Source: Phycisphaeraceae bacterium
GTDB taxonomy: Bacteria; Planctomycetota; Phycisphaerae; Phycisphaerales; UBA1924
Assembly (NCBI GenBank): GCA_019636615.1
Contig: JAHBXF010000001.1
Span: 1,488,001-1,552,000, forward strand
Reading direction: 5' to 3'
Length of the DNA: 64,000 bases
Shown: piece after piece, positions 62,398 to 64,000 of the stretch
Layout of the letters: each line of letters opens with the position of its first letter
Numbering within the stretch: the first letter of the stretch is position 1
Made by a program: the position numbers and the translations under genes
Notes under the pieces: model-generated
Seen by the model: the letters and a program-made list of their open reading frames with translations, nothing else
Database searches by the model: none
Told to the model about the DNA's origin: nothing

Positions 62398-63510
62398 TCA
62401 CTCCCCCTTCACCAGATCCACAACCTGCGGCAGGTGCACGCCCGCGTGCAGTTGGCGCAGTTCGTAGCGCGCGGCCTTGAGCCACGGCGCGAGGAGCGTG
62501 TGATCGATGGCCAGCAACGGGAAACGCGTGGGCCACGACGGGGCGGGGCCGCGCCCGGCGTCGTTGTAGGCGCTGCGCATGCCGGGGTGGAGTTGCGTGA
62601 GGGACCACATGCCGCGCGGCGTGTTGAAGTCGCCGACGATGATGTCCGGCGGGGGGAAGCCCACGCCGGTTTCGGCGGGGAAGAGTTCGGCATCCAGGCC
62701 GGCGTCGGTTCGCATGTATGAAGGGCCGCGGAACTCGGCCATGGCCTTGGCGGCCTGGCGCATCATGTCTGGTCGCCAGATGGTGGGTTCGCTGGGCAGG
62801 TCGATGAACCAGACGACGAAGTCTCTGCCCAGCGGGCCGGATTGACCGTCGAGCACGACGAACATGGCTTCGCCCTGGTCGATGGTGACGCTGCCGCCGC
62901 CGCGCCAGCGGTTGGTGCGGGGCTTTGAGCCTGTGATGTTGAGTGGCGTGCCGCCCCATTGCAGCACGCGCGGCGCGCTGACGATCGAGAGGCGGCCGTA
63001 ACGCACGGTGGATTGTGCGCCGCCGACGGCGCTGCGGATGAGGGCCCAATCGGTGTAGGCTGGGCGGTTGGCGATGGCGACAATGCCGGGCTGCATGTCG
63101 GCGACGTGCTGGGAGAAGGTGTCGAGGAAGTCGACGGCGGGGTTCCATGCGACGAGGCGCAGGTGCTGGGCGGGTGCGCGCGCCGGGGCGAGGTATCGGT
63201 GGATGCGCCACTCGAAGGCAAGCGAAACGGTCGCCGCGAGCAACAGCACGAGGGCGATCAGGCGCGAAGCGCGGGCGGGGGTGGTCTCGGAGGGGCGTGC
63301 GCGGCGGCCGGCGCTGAGAAACCAGCCCGCGGCCAGAGGGGGCGCGGCGGCGGCGATGGCGCACCATGTGGGCACCCACGCGGCGTACTGCGACCAGAGG
63401 GTTCGGTCGCTCAATGCAGCGCCCACGGCCCAGAGCAGGAGCGGCGCCAAGGCGCACAGCAGGAAGAGCGCGACCGCGAAGGAGCGGATTCGGGAGCGGC
63501 GTTGCTTCAT
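62398..63510 (-). CDS. Membrane-anchored endonuclease/exonuclease/phosphatase-fold protein
   Basis: 370 residues from the ATG at 63510. Three hydrophobic helices (SFAVALFLLCALAPLLLWAV, VPTWCAIAAAAPPLAAGWF, ASRLIALVLLLAATVSLAFE) precede an EEP-type domain. Its motifs are LRLVAWNPAVDFLDTFSQHV, IIVGDFNTP (metal-binding Asp and Asn) and the terminal LLAIDHTLLAP (Asp-His). It resembles the EEP proteins YafD and DUF-type membrane EEPs; substrate unknown. The middle Glu motif is not obvious. It overlaps the next upstream gene by 4 bp. Confidence 0.75.
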   Translation of the reverse strand: MKQRRSRIRSFAVALFLLCALAPLLLWAVGAALSDRTLWSQYAAWVPTWCAIAAAAPPLAAGWFLSAGRRARPSETTPARASRLIALVLLLAATVSLAFEWRIHRYLAPARAPAQHLRLVAWNPAVDFLDTFSQHVADMQPGIVAIANRPAYTDWALIRSAVGGAQSTVRYGRLSIVSAPRVLQWGGTPLNITGSKPRTNRWRGGGSVTIDQGEAMFVVLDGQSGPLGRDFVVWFIDLPSEPTIWRPDMMRQAAKAMAEFRGPSYMRTDAGLDAELFPAETGVGFPPPDIIVGDFNTPRGMWSLTQLHPGMRSAYNDAGRGPAPSWPTRFPLLAIDHTLLAPWLKAARYELRQLHAGVHLPQVVDLVKGE

Positions 63511-64000
63511 TCGTCGCACCTGATGCGCAGCACGCGCTGGGCCAGGGCGCGGGCGCGGGTTGGCGCCACGCGCAGCACGTCGGCCATGTCGTCGCGCAGG
63601 AAGAGACGCGCGGCGAGGGTGAAGAGTGCCAGGCACAGGCCGCCGATGAAGGCGATGGCCACGAGGTCGGCGATGATGGAGAGGGCCAGGTCGGCGCGCG
63701 GCTTTGGCAGGAAGCGGGCCAGGGACGCAGCGAACCAGTCGCTCTCGGCAACGCGCAGGCGGATGTCGGTCAGCGAGCCGGCCCAGCGTGCGCCCAGAAA
63801 GGCCACGAGCGCCAGGGCCCACGCGGGCACCATCGAGCGAAGCGTGCCGACGAGGCCCCCGCCCATGCGGAAGAAGATGTAGAGCGTGGAGACAAGGCGG
63901 CTCAGGAGCACCCATCCGCCGGTCCACCACGCGATGCCGGCGGGGGTTGGATGGAAGTGCGCGGCCATGGCGGCGGCGACGACCAGCCCCACGCACTCAA
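63507..64000 (-). CDS. Membrane protein, possibly CvpA-like; 5' end at or beyond window edge
   Basis: At least 161 residues if it begins at the GTG at 63992, but the frame stays open to the window end, so the start may lie outside. Hydrophobic segments: AWWTGGWVLLSRLVSTLYIF, MVPAWALALVAFLGARWAG and ADLVAIAFIGGLCLALFTLA. The short tail (DDMADVLRVAPTRARALAQR) is cytoplasmic. The layout is like CvpA/colicin-V-production-type proteins, but I see no clear signature. Coupled to the EEP-fold gene by a 4-bp overlap. Confidence 0.5.
   Translation of the reverse strand, partial: ECVGLVVAAAMAAHFHPTPAGIAWWTGGWVLLSRLVSTLYIFFRMGGGLVGTLRSMVPAWALALVAFLGARWAGSLTDIRLRVAESDWFAASLARFLPKPRADLALSIIADLVAIAFIGGLCLALFTLAARLFLRDDMADVLRVAPTRARALAQRVLRIRCDE

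Overview
The window is a high-GC, densely packed chromosome segment of a diderm bacterium, most likely a planctomycete of the class Phycisphaerae. Several secreted proteins end in the PEP-CTERM-like tail usual there (a PAPG/PAPS motif, a short hydrophobic helix, then RRRR). Lipid A, KDO, Lpt-like and Mla-like envelope genes show an outer membrane. A UVR-motif protein of planctomycete type sits back to back with a short RpoD-like sigma factor. No rRNA, tRNA or CRISPR array was found.

Layout. 0-4.2 kb: a ChaN remnant and three consecutive PEP-CTERM-type secreted proteins with hairpin terminators. 4.2-9.2 kb (minus): DUF4236 membrane protein, YycJ-like metallo-hydrolase, lpxA, SulP transporter. 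9.5-21.4 kb: carB, an HhH-GPD glycosylase plus a glutamine amidotransferase, lepA, an ABC-2 exporter pair, and a Kef-type antiporter. 21.4-27.9 kb is the accessory region: a low-complexity HTH-like protein with a leaderless-looking promoter, a perfect 40-unit heptanucleotide array, an IS1111-type IS110 element inserted in a REP sequence, an orphan GHKL (MORC/Hsp90-like) ATPase, and a RAYT gene flanked by inverted REPs. 27.9-42.7 kb: UVR-motif protein, sigma factor, trxB, thrS, ggt, Nif3-like protein, a LEA14-like lipoprotein, a solute-binding lipoprotein, an HD-GYP protein, Nudix and Pmp3-type proteins. 42.7-49.7 kb: comEC, a secreted protein with a dockerin-like EF-hand pair, and an Mla-type group. 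49.7-60.9 kb: surface-polysaccharide and envelope genes (three GT4 enzymes, a methyltransferase, a KdsC-like phosphatase, a GT39, a PAP2, an LptF/G-like permease) and a PhoU-like protein. 61-62.4 kb: a PIN-domain protein overlapped by an unrecognised partner. 62.4-64 kb: an EEP-fold protein and a membrane protein cut by the window edge.

The most informative structure is the REP/RAYT/IS1111 relationship. Removing bases 23211-24611 rebuilds a 70-bp REP exactly as long as an intact copy at 27801-27870. The element's 3' noncoding end contains an 8-nt stretch complementary to the right half of that target, as expected for a guide RNA (seekRNA/bridge RNA). The RAYT that would normally mobilise REPs appears to have Phe at the position where I expect its catalytic Tyr.
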